Shown here: positions 56,261 to 64,000 of the stretch, in pieces | How the letters are laid out: each line of letters begins with the position of its first letter | Numbering within the stretch: the first letter of the stretch is position 1 | Source of the DNA: MWCR01 sp049325475 | GTDB taxonomy: Bacteria > Patescibacteriota > Patescibacteriia > 2-12-FULL-60-25 | Assembly (NCBI GenBank): GCA_049325475.1 | Contig: JBMOLN010000003.1 | Span: 29,566-93,565, forward strand | Reading direction: 5' to 3' | Length of the DNA stretch: 64,000 nt | Notes under the pieces: model-generated | What the model saw: only the letters and a program-made list of their open reading frames with translations | The model's database searches: none | What the model was told of the DNA's origin: nothing | Position numbers and translations under genes: made by a program

Positions 56261-56669
56261 GGAAGAATGGGAAGCCCGCAAGGGTGAGCTGCGCAGTGAG
56301 AAGAATGCGCTGGAGCGGTCTCATTACGGTGAGATTCTGGAGTACCAGCAACTCACCGATCGTCTGGCAGCTCTTCTGAAGGCGCATGGCGAAGTTCTGC
56401 GCCGGTATGAAGAGCTCACCGAGCTCATCAAATCGCCTTGCCCGCCCGGGCATGTGCGGTGCCAGGCCATTCATCATGGCCGGCTCATCTGCGACGAGAT
56501 CGCGGAAAGGGGTAATTTGCCCCAGGGCTGGACGGTGAGCATCGTCGGTGATTTGTACTACTGCCCGGCGCATGGCGAGCATGCGGATGTGGTAAATGCT
56601 CCCACGATTGAGGCCCAGACGGCACATCACCGACCGCAGGTGGTGGAGGAGTTGGAGCGGAGGCGGTAG
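56253..56669 (+). CDS. Hypothetical coiled-coil protein with Cys/His C-terminal part
   Basis: A 138-residue protein starting at GTG within the end of the previous gene. The first half is a coiled coil (LERSHYGEILEYQQLTDRLA); the second half holds a possible metal site (SPCPPGHVRCQAIHHGRLIC and YYCPAHGEHAD). The pair 55880-56669 is likely translated together and may form a complex. No family is recognised. Confidence 0.6.
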   Translation: MLREEWEARKGELRSEKNALERSHYGEILEYQQLTDRLAALLKAHGEVLRRYEELTELIKSPCPPGHVRCQAIHHGRLICDEIAERGNLPQGWTVSIVGDLYYCPAHGEHADVVNAPTIEAQTAHHRPQVVEELERRR

Positions 56670-56684
56670 CTTCCTCGTGCGCTA

Positions 56685-56730
56685 ACCCTCATCCCCCCGC
56701 CCCTTCCCACCTCCTAAGGGGGAAGGGGAG
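56685..56730. repeat. Dispersed CCCTC palindrome
   Basis: CCCTCATCCCCCCGCCCCTT, then CCACCTCCTAAGGGGGAAGGGG. Confidence 0.6.
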
Positions 56731-56847
56731 TAAGGTTCTTTGTTTACGGAAGCAGCGGCTACAATGCTGCTTCCGGGTTTAATTGGCTATCCGACACTCT
56801 CTCCTCTTAACTTCAGCAATGGAGTTAAGAAGTCGGGTATCCGATTG

Positions 56848-56990
56848 AATAAATCGAACTACGAATTTCGAACTACGAATTTAAACCGTATTCCAGTTTA
56901 TCCGTTATACAGTTATCACGAGCTGATCTCTGACTGACTGGTTAACGGGACTACGGGTTAACGTATGTTGCGACTGGCGACTAACAAGAG
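56848..56990. repeat. Dispersed ~100-bp repeat, copy 4
   Basis: AATCGAACTACGAATTTCGA, then CCGTATTCCAGTTTATCCG, GTTATACAGTTATCACGAG and GACTGGTTAACGGG. It is followed to ~57230 by GAATTCGGAATTCAG, CCGAACTCCG and ACTATGATTATGACTATG simple repeats and no gene. Confidence 0.7.
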
Positions 56991-57234
56991 CCAACAAATA
57001 GAATTCGGAATTCAGAACTCCGAACTCCGATTTAAGAATCTAAGAAGCTGAGAATTTGTGAATCTGAGCACTAGGTACCGTGTACTGGGTACTATGATTA
57101 TGACTATGACTAAGTGCCAGGACTATTAAAGATTAAGGATAAATGAAAAAGAATCGCAGAGAGGCGGTTTTTTTGTTATATAAAGATCCTTGGAAAGTTG
57201 AATACAATATGTAGGCAAGGTAAGTATTTTTAGG

Positions 57235-57240
57235 TATAAT
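57235..57240 (+). promoter_or_regulatory. -10 box of the giant surface protein gene
   Basis: TATAAT in the context TAGGTATAAT, 26 or 47 bases before the possible ATGs. Confidence 0.5.
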
Positions 57241-57287
57241 GTTGGAAATAATTTTTTCTTTTTTTTATGCTTTTTCAAAGTTTTTAC

Positions 57288-60200
57288 ATGAATAGCTGGA
57301 ACAAAATTTTAATGTTTTGTTTTACAGCCGTTATAATGCTCGTTGGAGCTTTTTTTGTTGGCAATGAGGCTAATGCGGGCGCGGGAGTCAATGGGGTGGT
57401 GCTGAATGAAGTTATGCCCAATCCTGCCGCGGGAAATGAGTGGATTGAAGTAATAAATACGGTGAGTACAACTTGGGATTTGTCGGGATGCACGATTGAA
57501 GCAATACGCATGGAACCGGGCTATGCCACGCAAACAATCGCGCTTAGCGGAACTTTACCGGATCATGGCATTTTGGTTTTTGAAGCGTCGGGAAAGCTGG
57601 ATAATGCGGGAGCAATTTTAACCTTCAGGAATGAATTAGGCATCGTAATTTATTCGATGAGTTACGGCGACCAGAATCCGGGCGGTATGCCGCATGCGGA
57701 TTTACCATCTGTCGGAGGATCGGCTTATTATGATGTCGGTGCTGATGCATGGTATACATCCAGCACACCGCAAACTTACGGTTGGTTCAATGGAGCCCCG
57801 GCTCCGACACGTTCTTCAATTGTCGCGGATTTGAATGGAGATGGGATAACAACCAATTTCGGAACAGTCACTAATCCATCAGCTGCGAGCGGAGTATGGT
57901 TTGAGATGGCGGACAAAGGCAGATTGACGTTTAATGCGACATTGAATTATACAAGTTATGCCACAAAGGTCATGATTGAGAATCTGGCCAGCAAGCTGGA
58001 TATGAGCGCTACCGGCACAGTGGCTTTTGATGCCAGCACAGCGGCGGATATGCAAGCCGCAGGCGCAGAAGTTACCATTTACAGTTTGGATACATTGGGA
58101 TTTACAACACAACCGTATCTGCAAATCATGACTGATTACGGAGCAATCATCCCGCCGGCCAGTTCTACATATCCAACCATCTCCGGAGAGAGTTATGCAG
58201 GAGGCGAACTTACATTTTCAACGGATCACTTTACGGGCTTCGGAGCTTATAAAGTCGTTAACACAAGAACGGGTGAGGGTTTTAATACATTGCAGCAAGC
58301 TGTTTCAGCCACAAATACTGCTGACGGAGATACGCTGAATGTGAGCGCGGAAACATTTGCTGAGACTGTAAATATCGATAAAAGTTTGACCTTCAGTTGT
58401 TCCGGCGGATCGGTGACAGCCTTTACATTGGCAACAACAACGATTGCCGCAACAAATTGCGGAGTTGAGACAGTAAATGTGACAGGCGCAGGCAGTGTTC
58501 AAGAGGCGGTCGATATTGTAAAAACCGGCGGTACAATCAATGCGGCTGCCGGCAGTTATGATGAAACCGTTACGATTAATAAGGCCTTGTCGATTTACGG
58601 GACAGGAGACCCGACGGTCAGCGAGTTTGTATTTACAGCAGCTCCGATTTTGACGAGCGGCATTTCATCGCTTTTGGTGGATGTAAGCGGGAACGGAAGA
58701 GTGGCTGACGGACTCGCCGCGACGCAGGGTGGCGGTACGCTTACGGTTTATGCCGGAACATATAATGAAACAGTAACTTTTGATCATTTTGTACATCTTC
58801 TTGGCAGCGGCAGTCCGACCGTGACTAAATTTATTTTAGATGATTTATTGAATTGTTCGGGTATTGGCGCAGCCACTGTTGATGTGACGGCGAATGGATA
58901 TGTAAATAATGGCATTGAATGCGTTTCAACGGGCGGAACGGTTAATTTGGCGGCGCATACATATGGAGGCAATTTTGTTGTCGACAGAAGCATGACGATT
59001 AAAGGCGCGTCATCGAGCACTACTATTATTACCGATTTGAATGAAAATATGGCGGTTTTTGCTGTAACTGCAGATAACGTTACGATTCAAGACTTGACTG
59101 TGCAGAATGCGCCGGGCAGAGGCGGTATTCAAGGAGCCAGCGTTGATTATTTGACCGTGATGAATGTTATCTCAACAGGAAATACTTACGGAATAGAATT
59201 AAGCAACAGTAATTTTGCAACACTGACAAACGTGGAGCTTAATAATAATTCCTCGTATGGTTTGTACGTATTGAATTCCAACTCTTCAACAATGACCGGT
59301 TCTGTTGTGACGGGACAGTGTACGGGTATTAAAGTAGACGGTGATTCGGCGAATATACAAGTGCATGAAAGCAAAATATATGATAATTCTTGTCCGACAA
59401 CCGGTTTGAGCAATGACGGATCGCGCCGCGTTGATGCCTCGCAGAATTGGTGGGGCGCAACAAGCGGGCCGTGGAATGCTTCAACGAATCCGGGCGGAGA
59501 AGGGAATCCGGTTTCGGATAATGTTGTTTACCGCGCATTTTATACGGATGAAGAAATGACAACGCTAAGCACGCAATCTGTTGCACCGTCGCAAATCAAC
59601 AGCTTGATTGATATTGGAACATTCTTGCCCCCGGAAGGATCGACCAGCTCAACAACAGCAAATATAACGGTTCAGGAAGACACCACAATAACTCTGCCGA
59701 ATGGAAGTTCGGTATTTATCCCTAAGGGAACTGTAATGACGCGTACCGGCGGAGGCAATTTTGACGCCACTACAATCGATGCAGAATCCGTAAGTTCGAG
59801 CAATGCAACCGGCTTGGCAACGGGAAGCGTGGTGGACGGAGTTTTGAAATGGGGAGCTGATTTGGGATTAACTTTCAGCCAGCCGATTACAGTTACAATT
59901 TATGTCGGAACAAGTTTGAATGGACGGACTTTAACTATCAAAAGATCATCTTCTTTAACGGAAGGATGGACCAATGCCGGCATTGTAGATCCGCCCAGCT
60001 GTGTTGTTGCGGACGGCTTGTGTACATTCCAGGCAACCATGGCTTCTTATTACTCGGCTTATCATGTGACGCAATCCGGTTCGAGCGGCGGAGGAGGCGG
60101 AGGCGGAAAAGCTTTACTTCCGCCTGTAACCGGGGAATATCAGTCTTATACCAATGATCCGGATCGTGAAAAGAATTTGGCTAATTTGGCCGCTATAGGC

Positions 60201-60671
60201 TTTAGCATTCATGACTTGGTTAAACTGGCGGATGACGGAAATCCTGATACGCAAATAGACAGCGCTGTTTATTACATCGGTGCGGACGGCCGCAGACACG
60301 CTTTTCCCAACGCAAGTGTTTATTTTACCTGGTATGCTAATTTTTCGGCTGTAAAAATTATCAGCGCCGCGGATTTGGCCAGCGTACCGCTTGGCAAAAA
60401 CGTTCGTTATAAACCAGGTGTCAGAATGATTAAATTCGCAACATCCAATAAAGTGTATGCGATTTCATTGGGCGGCGCATTGCACTGGGTGACCAGCGAG
60501 GAAATAGCCAAAGCGCTTTATGGTGATAACTGGAATACAATGATAGATGATGTTTCCGATATTTTCTACACCTCATATTTTGTGAGCACGGATATTAATG
60601 CCGCAACGGAATATGATGCAGCAATTGAGACCGGTAAAGCTACCAATATAAGCGTGGATTTGGGACTTTAA
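57288..60671 (+). CDS. Giant secreted surface protein: lamin-tail domain, beta-helix, C-terminal surface module
   Basis: The ~1127-residue product has a signal peptide, then a lamin-tail-like domain (VVLNEVMPNPAAGNEWIEVIN; about 35-140), and a long right-handed parallel beta-helix region (about 330-760) with imperfect ~40-residue repeats (GSVQEAVDIVKTGGTINAAAGSYDETVTINKALSIY type) ending in NNSSYGLYVLNS-like NosD/pectate-lyase turns. Further on are a ZU5-like segment (VFIPKGTVMT) and a Gly-rich linker. The last ~110 residues are a module (VYYIGADGRRHAFPN, YKPGVRMIKF, ALHWVTSEEIAKALYG, MIDDVSDIF) shared with the protease at 13316. An earlier ATG at 57267 adds seven residues. Likely an adhesin or sugar-binding surface protein. 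Confidence 0.82.
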   Translation: MNSWNKILMFCFTAVIMLVGAFFVGNEANAGAGVNGVVLNEVMPNPAAGNEWIEVINTVSTTWDLSGCTIEAIRMEPGYATQTIALSGTLPDHGILVFEASGKLDNAGAILTFRNELGIVIYSMSYGDQNPGGMPHADLPSVGGSAYYDVGADAWYTSSTPQTYGWFNGAPAPTRSSIVADLNGDGITTNFGTVTNPSAASGVWFEMADKGRLTFNATLNYTSYATKVMIENLASKLDMSATGTVAFDASTAADMQAAGAEVTIYSLDTLGFTTQPYLQIMTDYGAIIPPASSTYPTISGESYAGGELTFSTDHFTGFGAYKVVNTRTGEGFNTLQQAVSATNTADGDTLNVSAETFAETVNIDKSLTFSCSGGSVTAFTLATTTIAATNCGVETVNVTGAGSVQEAVDIVKTGGTINAAAGSYDETVTINKALSIYGTGDPTVSEFVFTAAPILTSGISSLLVDVSGNGRVADGLAATQGGGTLTVYAGTYNETVTFDHFVHLLGSGSPTVTKFILDDLLNCSGIGAATVDVTANGYVNNGIECVSTGGTVNLAAHTYGGNFVVDRSMTIKGASSSTTIITDLNENMAVFAVTADNVTIQDLTVQNAPGRGGIQGASVDYLTVMNVISTGNTYGIELSNSNFATLTNVELNNNSSYGLYVLNSNSSTMTGSVVTGQCTGIKVDGDSANIQVHESKIYDNSCPTTGLSNDGSRRVDASQNWWGATSGPWNASTNPGGEGNPVSDNVVYRAFYTDEEMTTLSTQSVAPSQINSLIDIGTFLPPEGSTSSTTANITVQEDTTITLPNGSSVFIPKGTVMTRTGGGNFDATTIDAESVSSSNATGLATGSVVDGVLKWGADLGLTFSQPITVTIYVGTSLNGRTLTIKRSSSLTEGWTNAGIVDPPSCVVADGLCTFQATMASYYSAYHVTQSGSSGGGGGGGKALLPPVTGEYQSYTNDPDREKNLANLAAIGFSIHDLVKLADDGNPDTQIDSAVYYIGADGRRHAFPNASVYFTWYANFSAVKIISAADLASVPLGKNVRYKPGVRMIKFATSNKVYAISLGGALHWVTSEEIAKALYGDNWNTMIDDVSDIFYTSYFVSTDINAATEYDAAIETGKATNISVDLGL

Positions 60672-60736
60672 CGCGAATCGCGCAACCTAAAACGTATAAC
60701 GCGATTTTGATAAAAGATTAAGGTTAAAGGTTAAAT

Positions 60737-60767
60737 AAAAGGTCGGGCAATGCCCGACCTTTTTAGT
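60737..60767 (+). terminator. Terminator of the giant surface protein gene
   Basis: AAAAGGTCGGGCA-ATGCCCGACCTTTTT. Confidence 0.88.
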
Positions 60768-60869
60768 TTATTTCAGATCTTGACAAAAACCCTTGATTTT
60801 CTTATAATAGCGGCACGATAAATCGAGATTTGTGAGAGACAGGTCCGCCCTGTCGTTCGCGAAAGACAG

Positions 60870-60944
60870 GGCCCGTTCGTCTAGTGGTTAGGACATCAGG
60901 TTTTCATCCTGGCAGCAGGGGTTCGATTCCCCTACGGGCTACCA
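60870..60944 (+). tRNA. tRNA-Glu(TTC), second copy
   Basis: Acceptor GGCCCGT/ACGGGCT, D arm GTCTAGTGGTTAGGAC, anticodon stem TCAGG/CCTGG with loop TTTTCAT, T loop TTCGATT, discriminator A and encoded CCA. The sequence differs clearly from the tRNA-Glu at 35426-35497. Confidence 0.92.
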
Positions 60945-60946
60945 CC

Positions 60947-60974
60947 AAAAAAATCCCTTTAGGGGGATTTTTTT
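60947..60974 (+). terminator. Terminator of tRNA-Glu
   Basis: AAAAATCCCTTT-AGGGGGATTTTTTT. Confidence 0.8.
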
Positions 60975-61050
60975 ACAATCACCAAATTGCAATTTCCAAT
61001 ATTCAAATGATGACTAAATCTCAAGTATCAACAAACAAGTAATATCTTAA

Positions 61051-61079
61051 TTGACATCCGCTTTCCCGCGAAACACAAT
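61051..61079 (+). promoter_or_regulatory. Promoter giving a leaderless helicase transcript
   Basis: TTGACA (61051-61056), a 17-base spacer and CACAAT (61074-61079). The ATG at 61087 is 7 bases on. Confidence 0.6.
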
Positions 61080-61086
61080 ATGGATT

Positions 61087-62445
61087 ATGTATTTGGAGAG
61101 AACGGAAGAGTTTGAAGAAGCTTTACGGCAAATGAGAGACGGCAAAGCTTTTGTTTTTATTACGGGAAAAGCCGGAACAGGCAAGAGTACGCTGCTTAGA
61201 TATTTTGTGGAGCAAAACAAGATCAAGGCGCCGGTTTTGGCGCCAACAGGAGTTGCGGCGCTCAACGTGGGCGGCGAAACAATTCATAGATTTTTTAAGA
61301 TCCCGCCGGCTTGCGATTTGGCTACGGCCAGAATGGAAGCGGAAAATAGAAAAAAGCCGGAAATTTATCGTAAAATTGATGCGCTGGTAATCGATGAGAT
61401 TTCTATGGTTCGGGCGGATTTATTTGATGCCATGGATTTGTTTTTGCAGATCATCCGGCAGGATAAACGGCCGTTCGGAGGAGTCAGGATCATCGGTATC
61501 GGTGATTTGTATCAATTGCCGCCGGTGGTGACGACTTTGGATAAAAATGAATTTGATCAAAAGTATAAAACTCCGTATTTCTTTTCCTCTTTGGCATATA
61601 AAAATCTGCAAGCCATGAATGAGATTGATCATGTTGAGCTTGTAAAAATCTATCGTCAAAAAGATGAAGAGTTTATTGCATTGTTGAATGCGGTTAGAAA
61701 TCGCGAAGCGGATATTAATCATTTGAACAAGATAAATGAGAGGTTGATAAACGGAGAGCCGCCGGAAGATGCTATTGTGCTGACGCCGACCAATGAAGCC
61801 GCGGACAAAATCAATCAAAAAAAGATGGGTGAATTGGAACGAGAAGAATTTGTTTTTAAAGGGTTGATGGAGGGCGTGTTTAAAGAGAAGGATGCGCCTA
61901 CGGAGATTGAGTTGCATCTTAAAGTCGGAGCCAGGGTTATGTGCGTTGCCAATGATATGATGGGAAGATATGTAAACGGCAGTTTGGGCTGGGTGGTTGA
62001 TATTTTTGCGGACGAAAGCGGGCGCATGAATGTTTTGGTGCAGTTGGATGACAGAGTGGAACCGGTGCAAATGGAACCGTATGTTTGGAATATTCACCGC
62101 AGTAAATACAATAAAAGAACGGGGGAGCTGACGCAGGAGGAAATAGGCAGTTTTAAACAGATACCACTGCGGCTGGCTTGGGCGGTGACAATTCATAAAA
62201 GCCAGGGAAAGACTTTTAATAAACTGGTGTTGGATTTGGGGCGGGGAGCGTTTGCAGCAGGGCAAATATATGTTGCACTTTCGCGTTGCCGGGATCTGGA
62301 TGGTTTGCATTTGATAAAACCCGTGACTTTAGAGCAATTAAAAATCAATACCGAAGTTCAGGATTTTTTTGAAAATATTCTGGGCCAACCGGCGGAGTTG
62401 GAATATCTTGAGGATCAGGAGGATGGGCAACTTTACTTAACTTAA
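61087..62445 (+). CDS. PIF1-like superfamily 1B DNA helicase
   Basis: The 452-residue product has the SF1B (RecD/Pif1) motifs: Walker A GKAGTGKST (residues 27-35), APTGVAALNVGGETIH (motif Ia), Walker B DALVIDEISMV, GDLYQLPPV (motif III), YRQ, then VGARVMCVAND and TIHKSQGKTFNKLVLDL (motif V) and YVALSRCRDLDGL (motif VI). Pif1 enzymes unwind DNA 5'-3', often at G-quadruplexes and stalled forks. The start at 61087 fits the leaderless promoter; an upstream in-frame codon at 61051 lies inside the -35 box. Confidence 0.92.
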   Translation: MYLERTEEFEEALRQMRDGKAFVFITGKAGTGKSTLLRYFVEQNKIKAPVLAPTGVAALNVGGETIHRFFKIPPACDLATARMEAENRKKPEIYRKIDALVIDEISMVRADLFDAMDLFLQIIRQDKRPFGGVRIIGIGDLYQLPPVVTTLDKNEFDQKYKTPYFFSSLAYKNLQAMNEIDHVELVKIYRQKDEEFIALLNAVRNREADINHLNKINERLINGEPPEDAIVLTPTNEAADKINQKKMGELEREEFVFKGLMEGVFKEKDAPTEIELHLKVGARVMCVANDMMGRYVNGSLGWVVDIFADESGRMNVLVQLDDRVEPVQMEPYVWNIHRSKYNKRTGELTQEEIGSFKQIPLRLAWAVTIHKSQGKTFNKLVLDLGRGAFAAGQIYVALSRCRDLDGLHLIKPVTLEQLKINTEVQDFFENILGQPAELEYLEDQEDGQLYLT

Positions 62446-62540
62446 ATAACAAATAAGAAATAATAAATAACAATTTTGGAATCGCAAAAGCGATATTTTT
62501 ACATTTCTAAGAAAGTAAGACGTGGGACGGTTAAATGTGG

Positions 62541-62546
62541 TATAAT
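62541..62546 (+). promoter_or_regulatory. -10 box of the 62580 gene
   Basis: TATAAT in GGTATAAT, 33 bases before the ATG; no Shine-Dalgarno sequence. Confidence 0.5.
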
Positions 62547-62579
62547 TTGTATTAATAAGATTTAAATACATATTTTTTT

Positions 62580-63314
62580 ATGAGCGAAATGCCACCAAGT
62601 TCTGAGAGAGGGCCATCTTTAAAAGAAAAGGTCCTTGGTGAGATTAAAGAGCTTTCAAGTAATCGTGAGATTTCCCGTGATCAGGAAAGAATTGCCAAAG
62701 CGGCATTGGAAGATCCGGGATATGCGCTGCTCGCAAACCGAGCATTAAATCAAGGGACGGATCCTGAATTAATTCGCCATACAATGACTGAAGCTTTCGA
62801 TAAGTTGGCGGAAAATTTGGGAATCAGTCCGGAAGAGGCGCATGCGGCTATTGAAAAGGCGCACAAAATGGGGCCGGGTTCACTGGCGGTTGATTCCAAG
62901 GAAGAATGGGTTTGGCTTTTATGCGCCAAACATTCTGTTGATGAAGCGCAGAGGCCAACAGACCCCAAGGCAGTTTTAGCTGAAACGGCCAGGACATTAG
63001 TTGCTTTTGAGAATTATGCCAATGGCAGTGCGAATTTTGAAGCAGATGCCAGGGATTTTCGTGAACAATTAAAAGAAATGGTTAAACCGATCGGTGATGC
63101 ACCAAAAGATGAAGATATTCCTTTATATGAAAATGATTATGCTTTTTATGTGGCTTATCGATCCGGTAAAAACGCGGCGGCTGTTAGATCAAAGGACGGT
63201 TTAGTATTTTACGGTACGGATGGATCGGTGACTTTGGAAGAACTGGGTGTAAAGGTCGATAAGCAACTTTCGCCATATTTTGGAATTGATTTTCCGAAAC
63301 AGGGAGAAGAATAG
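62580..63314 (+). CDS. Hypothetical cytoplasmic protein
   Basis: A 244-residue acidic soluble protein. The N-terminal two thirds are helical (EIKELSSNREISRDQERIAKAALE, SPEEAHAAIEKAHKMG), and the C-terminal part is beta-rich (NDYAFYVAYRSGKNAAAVRS, DGLVFYGTDGSVTLEELG). No signal peptide, membrane helix or known catalytic motif is recognised. It is followed by a palindromic repeat that also works as a terminator. Confidence 0.65.
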   Translation: MSEMPPSSERGPSLKEKVLGEIKELSSNREISRDQERIAKAALEDPGYALLANRALNQGTDPELIRHTMTEAFDKLAENLGISPEEAHAAIEKAHKMGPGSLAVDSKEEWVWLLCAKHSVDEAQRPTDPKAVLAETARTLVAFENYANGSANFEADARDFREQLKEMVKPIGDAPKDEDIPLYENDYAFYVAYRSGKNAAAVRSKDGLVFYGTDGSVTLEELGVKVDKQLSPYFGIDFPKQGEE

Positions 63315-63335
63315 TAATTCATAACCCCCTCCAGC

Positions 63336-63367
63336 CTCCCCCTTAATTTAAGAGGGAGGTTTTTTGT
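63336..63367 (+). terminator. Palindromic repeat acting as terminator
   Basis: CCTCCCCCTTAA-TTTAAGAGGGAGG followed by TTTTTTG. A member of the dispersed CCCTC family that has terminator form. Confidence 0.75.
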
Positions 63368-63381
63368 TTTTGGGGTTTGGA

Positions 63382-63410
63382 TTGACAAAAGTGATTATTT
63401 TGATTAAGTT
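63382..63410 (+). promoter_or_regulatory. Promoter of the His-rich protein gene
   Basis: TTGACA (63382-63387), a 17-base spacer and TAAGTT (63405-63410). Confidence 0.55.
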
Positions 63411-63430
63411 GAAAATAAAGGAGGAATGAG

Positions 63431-63847
63431 ATGAAGGTAAAGGTAGTGCTGATTGCTTTGTTCTTTTTGATCTTTGGCTCTGCTTGCGCGGTGCATGGGC
63501 ATGCCGGGACCGGGTTGTATTACGGATACTATCCGCCGCCTCCACCGAGGGTGGTTCATCATGAAACAGTGTACGTTCATCACGGGCCGGTTCAGCATCA
63601 CGAACACCGCGGTTACTCTCATGGGAGAGCGGGTTATCATGGCCGCAGCTCATATCCGGCATACCATCATGGCAGGCGTGATTACGGACAGCGATACGAT
63701 TCGACACATCGACAGCCGGCGCGGCCTTCAATACACCGTCCGCCGCGGAATCATGAACGACATGTCGCAAAGCCCAGCCAGAAGAAGTCCGACAGAAAAG
63801 ATGACCGCCGTGATTGGCGCAAAGACCGCCGCAAGTACGGACGCTAG
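63431..63847 (+). CDS. Secreted His-rich protein
   Basis: The 138-residue product has a signal peptide (LIALFFLIFGSACA, possible lipobox GSAC), a Tyr/Pro run (YYGYYPPPPP), and a long His/Tyr/Arg-rich region (HHETVYVHHGPVQHHEHRGY and more) ending in a very basic Arg/Lys/Asp tail. GGAGG precedes the ATG. The many His residues could bind transition metals at the cell surface. No known family is recognised. Confidence 0.7.
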   Translation: MKVKVVLIALFFLIFGSACAVHGHAGTGLYYGYYPPPPPRVVHHETVYVHHGPVQHHEHRGYSHGRAGYHGRSSYPAYHHGRRDYGQRYDSTHRQPARPSIHRPPRNHERHVAKPSQKKSDRKDDRRDWRKDRRKYGR

Positions 63848-63854
63848 ATTTTTA

Positions 63855-63882
63855 CTCACCGATCTGCCAAGGTCGGTTTTTA
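63855..63882 (+). terminator. Probable terminator of the His-rich protein gene
   Basis: ACCGATCTGCCAAGGTCGGT followed by TTTT. Confidence 0.65.
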
Positions 63883-64000
63883 CATACCAGGAAACCCCGC
63901 ATGGAAGGGGTCGCAGAAGCATAAAGCCCATAGAACGTCAGCCTGAATGCGGGGATGAATGGTTCCTATTCAGCCTTGCACGTCCGACGTGCTAGGCTGG

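Noticed and set aside
61420..62310. 296-residue minus-strand ORF
   Set aside because: It is antisense to the PIF1-like helicase, which has all motifs on the plus strand.
63474..63995. 173-residue alternative frame over the His-rich gene
   Set aside because: It lacks a signal peptide and ribosome site and runs through the terminator; the 63431 frame has a clear GGAGG and signal peptide.

Overview
The window looks like a piece of an ultra-small, host-dependent bacterium of the Candidate Phyla Radiation (Patescibacteria, probably a Parcubacteria-like lineage). This is an inference. It rests on compact housekeeping genes with reduced operons (rpsP-khpA-trmD without rimM or rplS), single-domain TruB, RNase Y, archaeal-type ProRS, Elp3, PolX, TrmB-family regulators, many lineage-specific hypothetical proteins, large secreted surface proteins, and intergenic DNA packed with short palindromic and simple-sequence repeats. 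The code is standard: TGA is used as a stop.

Layout. 1-5 kb: C-terminal part of a membrane Ser/Thr kinase, ruvA, a FemAB-like transferase, a HIT-like protein and a calcium-repeat surface protein. 5-13 kb: purH, tRNA-Arg, a BKACE-type enzyme, hypothetical genes, a lipoprotein, a degenerate HD paralogue, a TrmB-type regulator and maf. 13-23 kb: a secreted HExxH protease with a surface module, tRNA-Lys(CTT), an IS200-like transposase, an intact HD hydrolase, a PEBP lipoprotein, DNA polymerase X, a quinone reductase with a methyltransferase, and a beta-carbonic-anhydrase-like protein. 22-30 kb: tRNA-Leu followed by a tandem cassette array, a probable new structured RNA, proS, a GGDEF protein, and divergent elp3 and Trm9-like genes. 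30-38 kb: HU, a YmdB-like phosphoesterase, a run of hypothetical genes, tRNA-Glu, tmRNA with its own tandem cassette array, and tRNA-Lys(TTT). 38-45 kb: small ORFs, two genes for Gly-Trp repeat peptides flanking a TrmB-type regulator, RNase Y and truB. 45-52 kb: infB, trx, rpsP, khpA, trmD, a broken four-helix-bundle gene and a split MFS transporter. 52-57 kb: a GC-rich cluster of unknown genes (DHH-like, cold-shock-like, coiled-coil). 57-64 kb: a giant beta-helix surface protein, tRNA-Glu, a PIF1-like helicase, and hypothetical and His-rich proteins.

Two styles of gene start are visible. At least seven genes have a -10 box ending only 6-8 bases before ATG, implying leaderless mRNAs, while most lineage-specific hypothetical genes carry strong Shine-Dalgarno sequences. 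Most interesting are: (i) non-coding 176-177-bp cassettes arrayed in tandem at the 3' ends of tmRNA and tRNA-Leu, each unit ending in a copy of the tRNA 3' end; (ii) an Elp3/Trm9 pair suggesting mcm5U-type wobble modification; (iii) a ~350-nt structured RNA with its own promoter and terminator; (iv) Gly-Gly-Gly-Trp-Ala repeat peptides; (v) a surface module shared by two secreted proteins; and (vi) dispersed intergenic repeats that have invaded conserved genes in frame. All assignments come from reading the sequence; no database search was run.
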